From assembly GCA_023935145.1 (NCBI GenBank), contig CM043698.1:70677501-70741500 (forward strand): a DNA stretch of 64,000 nt, in the 5' to 3' direction. This DNA comes from Bretschneidera sinensis (Eukaryota; Streptophyta; Magnoliopsida; Brassicales; Akaniaceae). Shown here piece by piece: positions 36,061 to 47,262 of the stretch. Made by a program: the position numbers and the translations under genes. Position 1 is the stretch's first letter. Every line of letters starts with the position of its first letter. The notes below the pieces were generated by a model, which was not told where the DNA came from, ran no database searches, and worked only from the letters and a program-made list of their open reading frames with translations.

Positions 36061-37183
36061 AGGGGGGCAGAATTATGAAACTTAGAACTTTGGTGGGCAT
36101 GTGCAACAGCCAAACTGAAAGGAGATATCAAAAAACAAAAGCAGATGATAATGGATTTTATATACACCCACAAGACAAGTTTTAGCATACAATTAACTTA
36201 TAATCCATACCGTTGATATAGTGATTCTCTTTGGTGACAGCTGAAATGGTGATCCAGTCATGACACGGATAGCTTCCACCACAGCATTATAGTTATTCAA
36301 TGGTTCCCCCATTCCCTGAAGACAAAATAGAAAATCAAGCTGTGGACTGAATTTCAATCACAGTTGGAGTGATAATTTTTTAAAGGGGCATAAACCAAAC
36401 TTTTCCTAATAAAGATAATAAGATATGCAGCCCGCCACAACGAGAGAGCTACTATTTTGTAGATACCTTTTGCAAATGGATTACATCCCTTGGTGCTCTA
36501 TTTACAACGTTTATTTATAAACAAAAAAAAATATGCTCTAAACACATCTCATGGTTGATGAATATAGAACATTGCCTATATAAATCAACTTAGAATCACT
36601 ATCATAGCATATTTACGCACGAGAGAGACACTGCGGTTAATGGAACTAAATTCAGTAAAGGCAGAAGTAATTACCATGAAAACCACATTGCGTATATTTG
36701 AAAAACGAAAGGCATGAACCAGTTGCTCCACGATCTCTCCTGATGATAAATTGTTTTTAAATCCCATGCTTCCAGTTGCACAAAAGTTACAACCCATTTT
36801 ACAACCAACCTGTAACAAGAAACAGAGAACCAATAAAGAATATAGCCAAAACAAGCTATTTCCCGACTACAAACAAGGCACCAATTAAATTAATTACCTC
36901 AATTCAAGAAAACATCACTCACTGGAGGAAACCTCGACCTATAAAAACATTGTTATAATTTTCTTCAACTGAGAAGCCAAAGAAACAAGAATATAATAGA
37001 TAGATATACCTGTGACGAAATGCGCAAGGTACACCTTGGACCGCCAGGGCTCGGTTTCCCTCCATATTTTCCTAGACTAGTATCGTACTGCATAATCACA
37101 GCTTCCACAAAAGCTCCATTCTAACAAAAGCACAGCAAGATCAGGAATAGCCAACACGAAAACTCTTTTAACAGAACACATGC

Positions 37184-37265
37184 TGTTGATGCCGTTTGCC
37201 GTTTGGTGCTGACGTGTCTTATGAGCTGGTGTGGGCTGGGATCTGCGTGGCTTGTGAGCTGGGCT
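37184..37265 (-). repeat. 3' LTR of gypsy D, first segment
   Basis: TGTTGATGCCGTTTG to GGGCT. It is cut by copia E and continues at 42322. It matches 51450-51531 of the intact 5' LTR. Confidence 0.9.
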
Positions 37266-37567
37266 TGTTAGAATTTAAGAGAGTAAAGAGATGTGAGAAT
37301 TGAAGAGAGTAAAGAGATTGTACAAATGCTTACTTGAGTTCATATTATTGAGAATACAATTAAGAATATATATAGGTTGTTAAAGGAAAAAGACATTCCT
37401 TAAAACAAGGAAGGAAACATGGTCTAAAGTAAGCCTTAAAACAAGGAAGGAAACATGGCCTAAAGTAAGCCTTAAAACAAGGATGAATACATGGCAAGTG
37501 TGGGTGAAGTGGAATAGTTAGTGACCCTAATTAAAGAAAAGAATATGGACTTTGCCATCCATTGACA
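37266..37567 (-). repeat. 3' LTR of copia E
   Basis: TGTTAGAATTTAAG to CCATTGACA. It has an internal 40-bp direct repeat (CTTAAAACAAGGAAGGAAAC units). About 99% identical to 42015-42316. Confidence 0.95.
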
Positions 37568-37574
37568 GCCCCCC

Positions 37575-40500
37575 TCAAATTGATGCAGGTTGATCAATAA
37601 GCATCAATTTGCTGCTTAAGAAGCAATGTCGATGGCGAGTGAGCGCTTTGGTGAATATATCAGCAATTTGTAGGTCAGTGGAAACATGTGGAAGAGTGAT
37701 AACACAAGCTTCAAATGCTTCGCGGATAGAGTGACAGTCGACTTTAATATGCTTCGTGCGCTCATGATAGACAGGATTGGCCGTGATCTGAATAGCACTT
37801 GTATTATCAGCATGTAGAGGTGTAGGATCAGTTGCAGAAAAATCTAGCTCAGCAAGCAAACTTCGAAGCCAAATAATTTCGGAACAAGCAAGAGACATCG
37901 CCCGATACTCAGATTCTGTAGATGACTTAGAAACTCTGTCTTGCTTCTTACTCTTCTATGAGATCAATGCATCACCTAAGAACACACACCAACCAGTAAT
38001 GGAGCGACGTGTATCAGCACAACCAGCCCAATCAGCGTCGCTATAAGCAGTAAGTCAAGGAGAATTGCCTGCAGGAAAGAATAAGCCACGGGCAGAAGTT
38101 CCCTGAACATAGCGTATGATCCTACGGACAGCAACCAAATGAAGGTGACGAGGGGTCTGAAGAAACTGGCTGACTTGTTGTACTGCAAAGGAAATGTCCG
38201 GTCTAGTAATGGTGAGGTAGACAAGACTGCCCACCAACTTTCCGTATAAACTAGGATCAGCAAGTAAATCACCCTCCTCTTTGCGAAGCTTGACATTCAA
38301 TTCCATGGGAGTATCAACAGAAGTGGCCTCCTGTAGGCCTGCTGTAGCCACCAGGTCACTAGCATACTTATGTTGATTGAGTGAAATACCCGACGGACTA
38401 CGATGCACCTCAAGACCGAGAAAATATGTAAGAGACCCAAGATCTTTCATATGAAAGGACTTGGAGAGATAGGTCTTGAGCCGGCCAAGTAAAACAGAAT
38501 CAGAACTAGTAATCACAATATCATCAACATAAACTAAAAGAACAACAATACCCATGTCTGATTTTCGAAGAAACAAGGAAGTGTCATACTTGCTCTGCTT
38601 GAATGAGAATTGTAATAAATTAGTTCGAAATTTATCAAACCAAGCCCTTGGAGCTTGTTTGAGACCATAAAGGGAGCGACGAAGCTTACACACATGTGAG
38701 TTTGGAGAAGGAAACAATCCTGGGGGTGGCTTCATATAAATACACTCTTTAAGATCCCTATGAAGAAAAGCATTCTTGACATCCATCTGATGTAGTGGCC
38801 AATCATTGAAAGCAGCAAGAGCTAGAATCATACGAACAGTGGTCATCTTAGCCACAGGAGCAAAGGTTTCTTCATAATTAACACCATATTCCTGTTTATT
38901 TCCAAGTGCGACAAGCCGAGCTTTATAACGATCCAAACTTCCATCAGATCGAACCTTGACGGAGTAAACCCATATGCAACCCAGGGGGACTATAGTGGAA
39001 GGACAAGGTGCAATGTCCCAGGTGTGATTGGCCTCTAAAGCAGCAATTTCTTCCTGCATAGCTTGTTGCCAACAATCATGCTTGACAGCATGTGAGTAGT
39101 ATGTGGGAATATCAAAATTGGACAATGCAGCAGTAAGAGCAGAAGCAAACCACCCATACCTATCCAGAGGTAAAGATATTCGAGAAGAGCGACGTACCAA
39201 GTGTTCTGAAGGTGCTGCAACTAACTGGAGCATGGTAGGATCAGATATCGGTTGAGCCATCGGAAGAGACTGTGGGCGGAAGCGTCTCGTATATACAATA
39301 CCTGATTTAAAGCGAGAGCTGACTTGATGAAGATCTGAAAATTGTTGCTCAAAGGAGGGGAGGACCACCGTAGAGGAAGAGGGCTCAAAGGACATAGGAA
39401 AAAAATGTTGATTTTCAAAGAAAATAACATTCCTAGAAATACGTGTACGATGTAAGGTAGGATCATAGCAAACAAATCCCTTTTGACACACATTGTATCC
39501 CAAGAATGCACATTTAACAGATTGAGCAGATAATTTATGTCGCTCATGGGGAGGTAAATGGATAAAACATACACAACCAAAGATACGAAGATTATCATAA
39601 CTAGGTTGCATAGCAAACAAGCGGAAATAGGGAGACTCCATGTGTAAGATTTGGGAAGGTAAACGATTAATCAAGTGAGTAGCAGTTTTCAAAGCCTCAA
39701 CCCAGAACATTGATGGAACAGATGATTCTAACAAGAGAGTACGTACCACATCAAGAAGATGACGATTTTTGCGTTCGGCTACTCCATTCTGTTGGGGAGT
39801 AGCAGGACATGAACGTTGATGAATAATACCTTTAGAAGCCAAGAATTCCTGAAACTCAGTAGACAAATATTCACCACCAGAATCTGTGCGTAATGTCTTA
39901 ATAGTCGCAGAAAATTGATTGTCAACATACGCTAAAAATTTAGTGAAAGTACGAAAAACCTCAGATTTAGAGCAAAAAAAATAAACCCAAGTGAATCTGC
40001 TATAATCATCAATGAAAGTCACATAATATTTAAATTTTTCATGTGAACTAATGGGAGAAGGTCCCCAAACATCACTATGGATAAGATCAAAGCAGTGAGA
40101 AGCTCTGCTAGCATGTAAAGGAAAGGGAAGAATTTTGCTTTTACCAAGTTTGCAAGAATCACACTTAAGAGATAAAGAAGAACGTTCTTCATTATCAAGA
40201 AAACCAGAGTGCAATACATGAGATAAGATCTGAGTATTGGGATGGCCTAAACGACGATGCCACACCATACTCAGATTTGGAACATTATTGCAAACAAGAG
40301 ACTTAATAGACGAAACTGGAGAAATTACTGGGACAGATAAAAATAGTGGAAACAAGCGCCCCACTTTAGGTCCCTTGGCGATCAGCTCTCCCGTTACCTG
40401 ATCCTGTACAACACAACCATCACCAGAAAAGTTAACAACACAATTGTTATCAACTAATTGACCAACAGAAATAAGATTCGTGGAAAGTTGAGAAGCAAGA

Positions 40501-41717
40501 AACACATCAGTGAATTTAGAAGAGGCATCTCCGACAGCAACAATTGGTAAAGAACTGCCATTGGCAGTCTGAATGGCAGATGGACCAACATAGGGTCGAA
40601 CATGACACAGAGCGGTGGGATTATTCGTCATGTGATTAGAGGCCCCCGAGTCTACATACCAGAGTTTGGTAGAATTTTTACCTTGAAACCCCATTGCAGA
40701 TAATGCTGAAATTAGCATCTGTTGCACCATTTCGGGTGTGTAGTAATTCGCTGCAGGAGGTCCCGGAACTAGAGAGGCACTGGAAGAAGAGCCAGGAGCT
40801 GCGGAGGGTACAATAACAGAAGTCTGAAATGCTTGAGCCTGACGATTCTGTGGGCGGAGACGACATTCTTTGATGATGTGACCCTTCTTCTTACAATAAG
40901 AGCAGTATTTCTTGGGACAATTGGCAGCAATATGCCCATATTTCTTACAGCAAAAACACTGCAAGTTTTTAGAATGCATAGGCGGTTTGCGTCCTTGGGC
41001 AGCATAAGCAACAGTTCCTGGACTACCATAAGATTGCTCCAGAGTGGCTTGAGTACTAAGACGTTGTTCTTCACGAAGTAACTCACCAAAACAAACATCA
41101 AGAGAAGGAACAGGAGATCTATTCAGCAGAGAGGAGCGAATAGATTCATATTCCGAGCGTAGTTTCATAAGAAATTGATCACGCCATCTAGTCTCGTGGA
41201 GTTGCTGAATAGTCGAAAAAGTGGCAACAGGAACATCCGCTGTAACAAGATCAGTATAGTCAGTCCAAAGAATCAGAAAGGCCGAGTAATAATCTTGGAT
41301 GGAAAGACTGCTATGTTGAAAGGTGGCAATTGCATGCTCTAACTGAAAGCGATAAGCATCATTATCTTGATGATAAACCTTCTTCAGATAAGTCCACATG
41401 GATTGAGCAGAGCGATGAATACGCAAGTTGGTGACAATATGTGACTCCACCGAACCAAGAAGCCAAGACATGATCCGAGCATCAAGCACAGTCCAAGAAG
41501 AAGAAGACCTAATATCCTTCGATTGGTCTGTATTGGATGTTTGTGCGACATCCGTGCCATCGATATGGCCCCAAAGTTCTTTTCCCTTGAGGAAAATTTC
41601 AAACTGAAAAGCCCATGTAGAGTAATTTTTGCCCGTAAATTTGACACACACAGGTGCAGAGTCCATTGCAAATAAGTGCAAAAAAAATAGCCCGACCAAA
41701 AAAAATGCCGAAACCAC
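37575..41717 (-). pseudogene. copia E gag-pol polyprotein, one frame with two nonsense mutations
   Basis: A single frame of 1,380 codons. Two Met candidates exist: 41717 and 41666 (MDSAPVCVKFTGKNYSTW); the latter is the likelier gag start because the first 17 residues are only a hydrophobic run. Order: gag; two CCHC knuckles near residues 250-285 (CFCCKKYGHIAANC and CSYCKKKGHIIKEC); protease WYVDSGASNHM near 354; integrase HHCC near 484-530 and D-D-E core (HSDVWGP, RTDSGGEY, NGVAERKNRH); RT with YVDD near 1064; RNase H with HADNTSAI. The frame stops at TGA 38055-38057 and TAG 37956-37958, both inside or just before RNase H, then stays open to 37575. Integrase and RT are complete; loss of RNase H would block replication unless read through or supplied in trans. 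Confidence 0.95.
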
Positions 41718-42000
41718 CTAAAGCAGAAAAAAAACAAACTGTCAAAGAGATCTAAGAACAAAAAAAACATCGAGAAATCTGAGACCCAAAGCCACAAAAC
41801 ACCTCTCTGAAAATAGAGGATGTTGTGAATTCCGAAACTGCTCAAACCAAAAAAATAGGAGGTGCCGATAACACCAACCCAGAAAGAGAAGACTGAAAAA
41901 CAAAAAAAAAACTTTCACGTCGAGTTCACCGAGAACAACACAGAACACACCGAAACACAAAACCGAGAAAAATTACAAACGAGAGAAGAACCTAAGCAAC

Positions 42001-42014
42001 TGGCTCTGATACCA
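42001..42014 (-). other. primer-binding site of copia E (tRNA-iMet)
   Basis: TGGTATCAGAGCCA on the minus strand, directly adjacent to the 5' LTR and matching the 3' end of plant initiator tRNA-Met. Confidence 0.9.
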
Positions 42015-42316
42015 TGTTAGAATTTAAGAGAGTAAAGAGATGTGAGAATTGAAGAGAGTAAAGAGATTGTACAAATGCTTACTTGAGTTCATATTATTGA
42101 GAATACAATTAAGAGTATATATAGGTTGTTAAAGGAAAAAGACATTCCTTAAAACAAGGAAGGAAACATGGTATAAAGTAAGCCTTAAAACAAGGAAGGA
42201 AACATGGCCTAAAGTAAGCCTTAAAACAAGGATGAATATATGGCAAGTGTGGGTGAAGTGGAATAGTTAGTGACCCTAATTAAAGAAAAGAATATGGACT
42301 TTGCCATCCATTGACA
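42015..42316 (-). repeat. 5' LTR of copia E
   Basis: 302 bp, TG...CA. A TATATATA box lies near 42116-42123 on the minus strand (in CCTATATATACTC), giving the element promoter. Confidence 0.95.
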
Positions 42317-42321
42317 GGGCT

Positions 42322-42899
42322 CGGCCCGGAGGGCGACTCAGCCTAGGTCCTACACAAGTGACGAGTACAAACTGAAGGCCCTCGGAAGGAGGGGAGGGGG
42401 AGACCTCCGAAGGCACTCCGATGCTTAAGTTAGCAAATATTCAGGGGAGGAGTCGCGGGTTCGAGAGAGGAACCGAGGACTCTTTAGAAAATTAAGTGGA
42501 GTGCGTGTATGTCAACCTTAATCTGAATCTCCCTGTCATATCCATACCTTGGCCTATTTATAGTCGTCTGCTGGTGGAGAAGGTATGATTGCAAGCCTAG
42601 GAGAGGGGGCGCCGTAGGGTGGCCGTAGGGTGGCGGGCAGCCATAGGGTTGTGGAGTGGCTAGTTCCTATAGGGTGGCTGATGGTGATAGGGGAGATCTT
42701 GGTGTGGGCCGGCTGGGTCATTCTTCGCGGGTTTGGGGATTCTTGCTGGACCGTGGAACACACTGATTGTTTGTCCGGGCCAGGGGTGTTCTTCGAGTCA
42801 GTTGGGCTGGATTACCCTTCCGGGGTCCGAACTTATCTGGGCCGCAGGTTTGAGCCGGGTCTAGTGTTTGTTTGGGCCAGTGTTTTTTAGGCCGTATCA
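42322..42899 (-). repeat. 3' LTR of gypsy D, second segment
   Basis: Continues from CGGCCCGGAGGG and ends GCCGTATCA, like the 5' copy at 51532-52097. Numerous substitutions and a small insertion (a repeated GTAGGGTGGC stretch near 42610) separate the two, so D is clearly older than E. Confidence 0.9.
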
Positions 42900-43951
42900 T
42901 AGGCCCCCCATTTCCTGGAGTTCATTTATGTGTTTCGGGAAGTATTTCTTGGGCCAGGCTGCTCATGGAAGTTGAGTGAGCTTGCCTGTGGGTCGTCGTT
43001 TTATGGGAGGCGGAAAGTTTCAGGGGAGGACGGAGAGCCTTCTCCGAATCGCGAGGTCAACCAGTGATTTAAGTGGTGCTCCTTGGGAATCGGATCGTCA
43101 TTCTCAAAAGGTAGGAAGCTGCTTGGAGAAGCGAAGAGTCTTCTCGAAAATCGTGGGGTTGTTTCTTTTTTCGTTTCTGGTATTTATTGCTTCGTTAAGC
43201 GTGTTTCCTCGCCTTATAAATAGGGTCCTCTGACACTCTTTGTTTTAAGCAGAAAGGTGTGGTTTCTGAAATAAGGAGAGAAAAGAATTTTCTGAGGATA
43301 GCCATCACGACACTTTTGCCTTGAAATTGAGGTTCGGGTTTCTTCCTGACTCCGAATGGGGACACAGGCTTCTTCCAGACTCCAAATGGAATGGAGAGAG
43401 GAGAGTGTCGTGTCTCTGGATGGTGGGAGCCCCTCATGCCCTGGCTTGCGAGGAACGGAAGAAGAAGAGGGGCGTGGCTGCAAACTCCTAAGAAGTTGAG
43501 AGTAAGGCTGCAGCTTCTCTTCTGGCGGTTCTTCTGGTGGCAGCAAGATAAGGGGAAATGTTGTCACCCTTTTCTTACAAGCTGGCGAGGGTTTTCCTGA
43601 ACCTGGGGCTGATCATAGTCCGCACTTTCTGTCTCAGGTTCGGCCCACGAAGTTTTAGGGTTCGTGCCGGGAGCTCTTCAGTCTGAAGTGGGTGAAGAAG
43701 TTCGTGACCGGCGCTGCCTGAAACTTTTTAGTTTTCACCATCTTCTTTGTACTTCGAGGCCGTTAGGGTCCTCTTTTATTTGTACTTCGAGGTTGTTAGT
43801 TGTAAATGGTTGTAATCCATTAACATCAATAAATTACCCCTTTTTAAATATTCATGTTTTCGTATGAACTTCCTTTCTCCTGATACTTGTTCAAATTTGA
43901 TGGCAAACTTAACGGAACGAAAGGGGGGGATCCAAAGCCCCCGTACTTGGC
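42900..43951 (-). other. non-coding 3' region of gypsy D next to the LTR
   Basis: Begins with the polypurine tract (minus strand GGAAATGGGGGGCC just inside the LTR). GC-richer than host DNA. A plus-strand TATAAATAG at 43215-43223 could start a transcript running through the tandem array toward the antisense ORF. The small open frames here are unsupported. Confidence 0.5.
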
Positions 43952-44790
43952 GATTCGACCGAGCGTTGACGGGGCTCGAATTTCCTGGAGAAATTTGCCG
44001 AGCGTGAGCAGAGCAGCTCATACTCTCGGACTTATTTGGAGATTCGACCGAGCGTTGACGGGGCTCGGATTTCCTGGAGAAATTTGTCGAGCGTGAGCAG
44101 AGCAGCTCATACACTCGGACTTATTTGGAGATTCGACCGAGCGTTGACGGGGCTCGGATTTCCTGGAGAAATTTTTCGAGCGTGAGCAAGCAGCTCATAT
44201 GCTCGGACTTATTTGGAGATTCGACCGAGCGTTGACTGGGCTCGGATTTCCTGGAGAAATTTGCCGAGCATGAGCAGAGCAGCTCATACGCTCAGACTTA
44301 TTTGGAGATTCGACCTAGTGTTGACGAGGCTCGAATTTCCTGGAGAAATTTGCCAAGTGTGAGCACAGCAACTCATACGCTCGGACTCATTTGGAGATTC
44401 GACCGAGCGTTGATGGGGCTCGGATTTCCTGGAGAAATTTGCCGAGCGTGAGCAGAGCAGCTCATACACTCGGACTCATTTGGAGATTCGACCGAGCGTT
44501 GACAGGGCTCGGATTTCCTGGAGAAATTTGCCGAGCATGAACAGAGCAGCTCATATGCTCGGACTCATTTGGAGATTCGACCGAGCATTGACGGGGCTCG
44601 GATTTCTTGGAGATATTTGCCGAGCGTGAACAGAGCAGCTCATACGCTCGGATTTATTTAGAGACTCGACCGAGCGTTGATGGGACTCGGATTTCCTGGA
44701 GAAATTTGCCGAGCGTGAGTAGAGTAGCTCATATGCTCGGACTTATTTGGAGATTCGACCGAGCGTTGACGAGGCTCGAATATCCTAACA
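43952..44790. repeat. 89-bp tandem repeat array (about 9.5 units) inside gypsy D
   Basis: Unit starts (GATTCGACC or variant) fall at 43952, 44041, 44130, 44218, 44307, 44396, 44485, 44574, 44663 and 44752, a spacing of 88-89. Each unit holds CCGAGCGT-GAGC, a six-base spacer, GCTC-AT-ACGCTCGG, which can fold into a stem of 8 plus 4 pairs, and a further GAGCGTTGACGGGGCTCGG. Units differ by a few substitutions each. Not a CRISPR: there are no spacers, and the whole unit repeats. Confidence 0.95.
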
Positions 44791-45233
44791 GTCCTGAGCC
44801 AAGGGCTTTTGGCTCACTTTAGGTCTGCCAGATGGTCGCGACTTCCTTCTTTGCGTGTGGGCCTTTTGGCCCATTATGAGTCTATTAAGTAGATGCGATA
44901 AATGGCGACGCTTGACAAGAAATGGCGGCATGTCAGTTTTAGTAGAGGTCGCGCTCTAATGACAGCTGGCACCTAGGTTACTAGAGGCGGTGCCTGGGGA
45001 ACCTGAAATGGCCCCTAGGAAACTGCAAAGGACGCGTCCATTCTCCTGACGCGTGATTTGATTCCCTTGTTTCTGCTGCCATAACCCCTATAGAAGGGGG
45101 TGCCCCCTCCCTTCAGTTTTCACTTTGCATTTTTGAGAGATTTTGAGGGTTTTGGTTCATCTAGTGAGTCTGAGAGCGCTCGGCATTGCTTAGGGGTTTT
45201 TCACAAAAGCTTTCCTTCTTTGCTAGGTGAGTA

Positions 45234-46168
45234 ATGTCTGTCAGTAATGAGTCTAGCGGAGCCTTGTCCAGGGAGCTAGGTGAAGCAATGGGTGTTTCTT
45301 CCAGCGAAGGGGTTGCTTCTCGTGAAGTGACTTCTGGGGGTGGAGGCCGGGCCTTAGTCCTGTACGCGAGAGACAAAGGGGAGGGGCAAGGGTCCGAATC
45401 ATCAGGGGGAGATGAGGACCTGGCGCTTGCATCTATCAGGGATGAGGCTCGGGACACAGAGAGAGAGGAATGGGTGTTCGAAGCGAGCACTGTTCCCAGC
45501 ACTGTGGCGGGATCCAACCTTTTAAGAATGAGGGTTAGGTATAGGATCCCCATAGATTTTAACATGAGGGCCCCTGAGGGTGGAGAGAGGGCTTGCGATG
45601 TCCTGTCCAGCCTGCAACCGTATGAGTTGTGCCTCTACGAGCATCAGATTAAGGCGGGGCTCAGGCTTCCTCTCCACCCGTTCCTCTGCTTAATACTTAG
45701 ATACTTCGGTATTGCGTTAAGCCAGCTGGTGCCCAATTCAGTTCGGTTGGTTCTGGCATTCATTGTTGTGTGCCAGGACGTAGAGGGGTGATGAACATTA
45801 ACGTGTTCAAAGCCCATTTTCAGCTAGCTCGGTTAGGTCACTCGGGCTGGGTCATCGTCAGTTCGAGGCGGGGGAAGAACGTTCTAAAGGAGAAGCCTTC
45901 CTCAATCAAGGGATGGAAAGGGGGATTCTTCTTTGTCCAATCTGCCGAAAGTTTTGACGTTCCCCTCACTTGGGGCCTGGAGCGCGTTAGCAAATGCAAG
46001 AGGCCACACCTCTCCCTTCGTGAGGAGGAAACACTGAGGACAATGCTGGCCGCGCCCTTGGAGATCGATGTTCTTGGAGACAATGAGGAACTCCACAGGC
46101 GCGGCCTGTGTCCTCCTCGCCTTCCCTCGCGCCTCTTCCATGGTAGTCGCTGGCTTGTCGACTTATAG
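45234..46168 (+). pseudogene. antisense ORF of gypsy D, N-terminal part ('putative gypsy type transposon' domain), frameshifted
   Basis: Runs opposite to gag-pol. From ATG 45234 the first 100 residues are acidic/Ser-rich, then comes the domain known as 'putative gypsy type transposon' (PF04195), recognised from RIPIDFNMRAP, YELCLYEHQIKAGLRLPLHP and FGIALSQLVPNSVRLVLAF. The frame stops at 45789-45791, while the same domain continues one frame over from about 45786 (MNINVFKAHFQLARLGHSGW, SSIKGWKGGFFFV) to 46168. One G lost in GAGGGGTGATG explains this. Its function in Tat elements is unknown. A CTATAGAAGG sequence near 45089 and a leader of about 130 bases precede it. A splice to the next ORF is likely (GTAGTCGC near 46143 as donor). 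Confidence 0.7.
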
Positions 46169-46222
46169 GAATTTTTATTTATTTTTTTTCAAGTTTTTAA
46201 TGCTCTTTCTTTTTGTGCTGAC

Positions 46223-47107
46223 ATGGAGATGACGGCAATGGCCAAGCAGCTGGCCCGCGAGAAGAAGAGGGCAGCCGAAGCTAGCAGTTCTGGGAAGAAA
46301 AAGAGGGCCAAGGTTCCGATCGTGGCTGCGATTCCGGTGGATAGCCCTCCCAGGCCTTCGTTGGCCCCTTCTCCTTCGGTGGCTCCCTTGCCTCAGGAAG
46401 GTTCTCAGATGGCCCCTCTTTTCACCCCTCGGTGGGCTCTGAGGCTGGATGACTCGGTGTTTGCCAGCACCAAGGTCGCTCGAGAGCACTTGGTGCTAGG
46501 GATCCCTCCCCGCGATAAGGCAGAGATTTTTTCGAAGCCTTTTGAGTTGCTCTGTTTAGCGGCGAAGGTTGCTTCTTCTCAGGCCTGGGTTCTTCATAGG
46601 ATGCTTTCCCGGCGTGCCCTGGAGATGGCGAATCGCTTGTCCAAAACCGAGCTTAAGCTGAAGGATTCTAAGGAAAAGCTGAAGGAGTCTGAGGATATTG
46701 CCCATGACCTGACCATTTCCCTCGAGACATCGGAGAGGGAGAGGGCAGAGGCAATTTTTGACAGGGATCACCACCGTAGGACTGCAGAGGTCCTGAGAGA
46801 GGAGCTAGAGGAAGTTCGACGTCGTTCCGTGGAAAAAGAGGCTTCTTTGACGAAGGAAGGGGCAGTTCAGTACCTCGAAGGTTTCGATGAAGCTAAGAGG
46901 AGGGTTACACTCCTTTTCCCGGGGTTGGATTTCTCAGGTCTTGATCTTGCGGCCGACTCCGAAGGCTCTAGTGCGGAATCTTCAGGAAGAGAAGATGGTG
47001 CAGCTGTTCAGGCTGGGGGTCCAGAGGGCCCAAGTGAAGCCCTGTCTGCCCCAAGTGGCGATATGGGGGAGGCGCAAGCTGGAGGGGAAAGCGAGGCCCA
47101 GTCCTAG
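46223..47107 (+). CDS. antisense ORF of gypsy D, C-terminal coiled-coil part
   Basis: 294 residues in an uninterrupted frame, probably the second exon of the antisense gene starting at 45234. It begins with a basic Lys/Arg stretch (AREKKRAAEASSSGKKKRAK, a possible nuclear signal), then a Pro-rich linker. Residues about 135-225 form a strongly charged heptad-type coiled coil (KTELKLKDSKEKLKESEDIA, SLETSERERAEAIF, REELEEVRRRSVEKEASL). The tail is acidic and Gly/Glu/Ser-rich. This layout (PF04195 domain plus coiled coil) is what I know from antisense genes of Tat-type elements. It ends at TAG 47105-47107, only about 155 bases from the end of pol at 47263, so the two genes converge tail to tail. 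Confidence 0.65.
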   Translation: MEMTAMAKQLAREKKRAAEASSSGKKKRAKVPIVAAIPVDSPPRPSLAPSPSVAPLPQEGSQMAPLFTPRWALRLDDSVFASTKVAREHLVLGIPPRDKAEIFSKPFELLCLAAKVASSQAWVLHRMLSRRALEMANRLSKTELKLKDSKEKLKESEDIAHDLTISLETSERERAEAIFDRDHHRRTAEVLREELEEVRRRSVEKEASLTKEGAVQYLEGFDEAKRRVTLLFPGLDFSGLDLAADSEGSSAESSGREDGAAVQAGGPEGPSEALSAPSGDMGEAQAGGESEAQS

Positions 47108-47262
47108 GATGAATGCGAGGTTTTCGGGGCCTCGATTGTACCAAAATAGTCCTTTGTATCCAAGGCCAACAGTGCCTTCCCTTTGTACACTTCTCTTCCT
47201 ATAAATGAAGTAAAGAAGTTTCAGAATTTCAAATTCTTCATTGATTTTCGTGTTTTTACATT

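Larger units (their letters stand above)
33391..37120 (-). pseudogene. RlmN-like radical-SAM methyltransferase gene, exons 3-8 (last exon frameshifted)
   Basis: Homologous to bacterial RlmN (adenosine C2 methylation of 23S rRNA/tRNA) and its plant relatives. Exons on the minus strand: 37010-37120, 36675-36809, 36211-36315, 34942-35111, 34746-34845, 33391-33632, all with GT/AG borders and consistent phase. Motifs: [16 protein letters not shown] with the CxxxCxxC [4Fe-4S] site (exon 4), GMGEPLNNYNAVVEA for SAM binding (exon 5), AVSLHAP (exon 6), EYIMLDGVND (exon 7), NLIPFNPIG and, near the end, ISGACGQLVVNLP with the catalytic Cys. In the last exon the frame breaks at about 33540-33542: FQKFL runs into GVPIT and a stop, while GTYNIRTTVRKQ and the catalytic tail continue in the next frame, consistent with one lost base. 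Exons 1-2 lie 15 kb away at 52350-52694. Confidence 0.85.
37266..42316 (-). mobile_element. Ty1/copia retrotransposon E, young and nearly intact, nested in LTR of D
   Basis: 5,051 bp with 302-bp LTRs (37266-37567 and 42015-42316) that differ at only three positions by eye. The target duplication is a perfect GGGCT (37261-37265 and 42317-42321). On the minus strand the primer site TGGTATCAGAGCCA (42001-42014) directly follows the 5' LTR, and a polypurine tract GAGGGGGGC (37569-37577) precedes the 3' LTR. One polyprotein frame spans almost the whole interior with only two in-frame stops. It is the most recent insertion recognisable in the window. Confidence 0.95.

Noticed and set aside
36585..36854. 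Open frame extending exon 4 of the radical-SAM gene on both sides
   Set aside because: The ends read through the splice sites; the intron model restores the family sequence precisely, so the extensions are intronic.
38055..41845. Several medium-length frames within copia E on both strands
   Set aside because: They are shadows of the long gag-pol frame, which alone carries recognisable motifs.
42554..43233. Several small frames in the D LTR and its flank
   Set aside because: The same frames recur in the second LTR copy (51635-52088) and have no protein similarity; they are incidental to a GC-rich LTR.
43952..44790. CRISPR-like appearance of regular repeats
   Set aside because: The full 89-bp unit repeats with no unique spacers, it lies inside a plant retrotransposon, and no cas-like genes exist.
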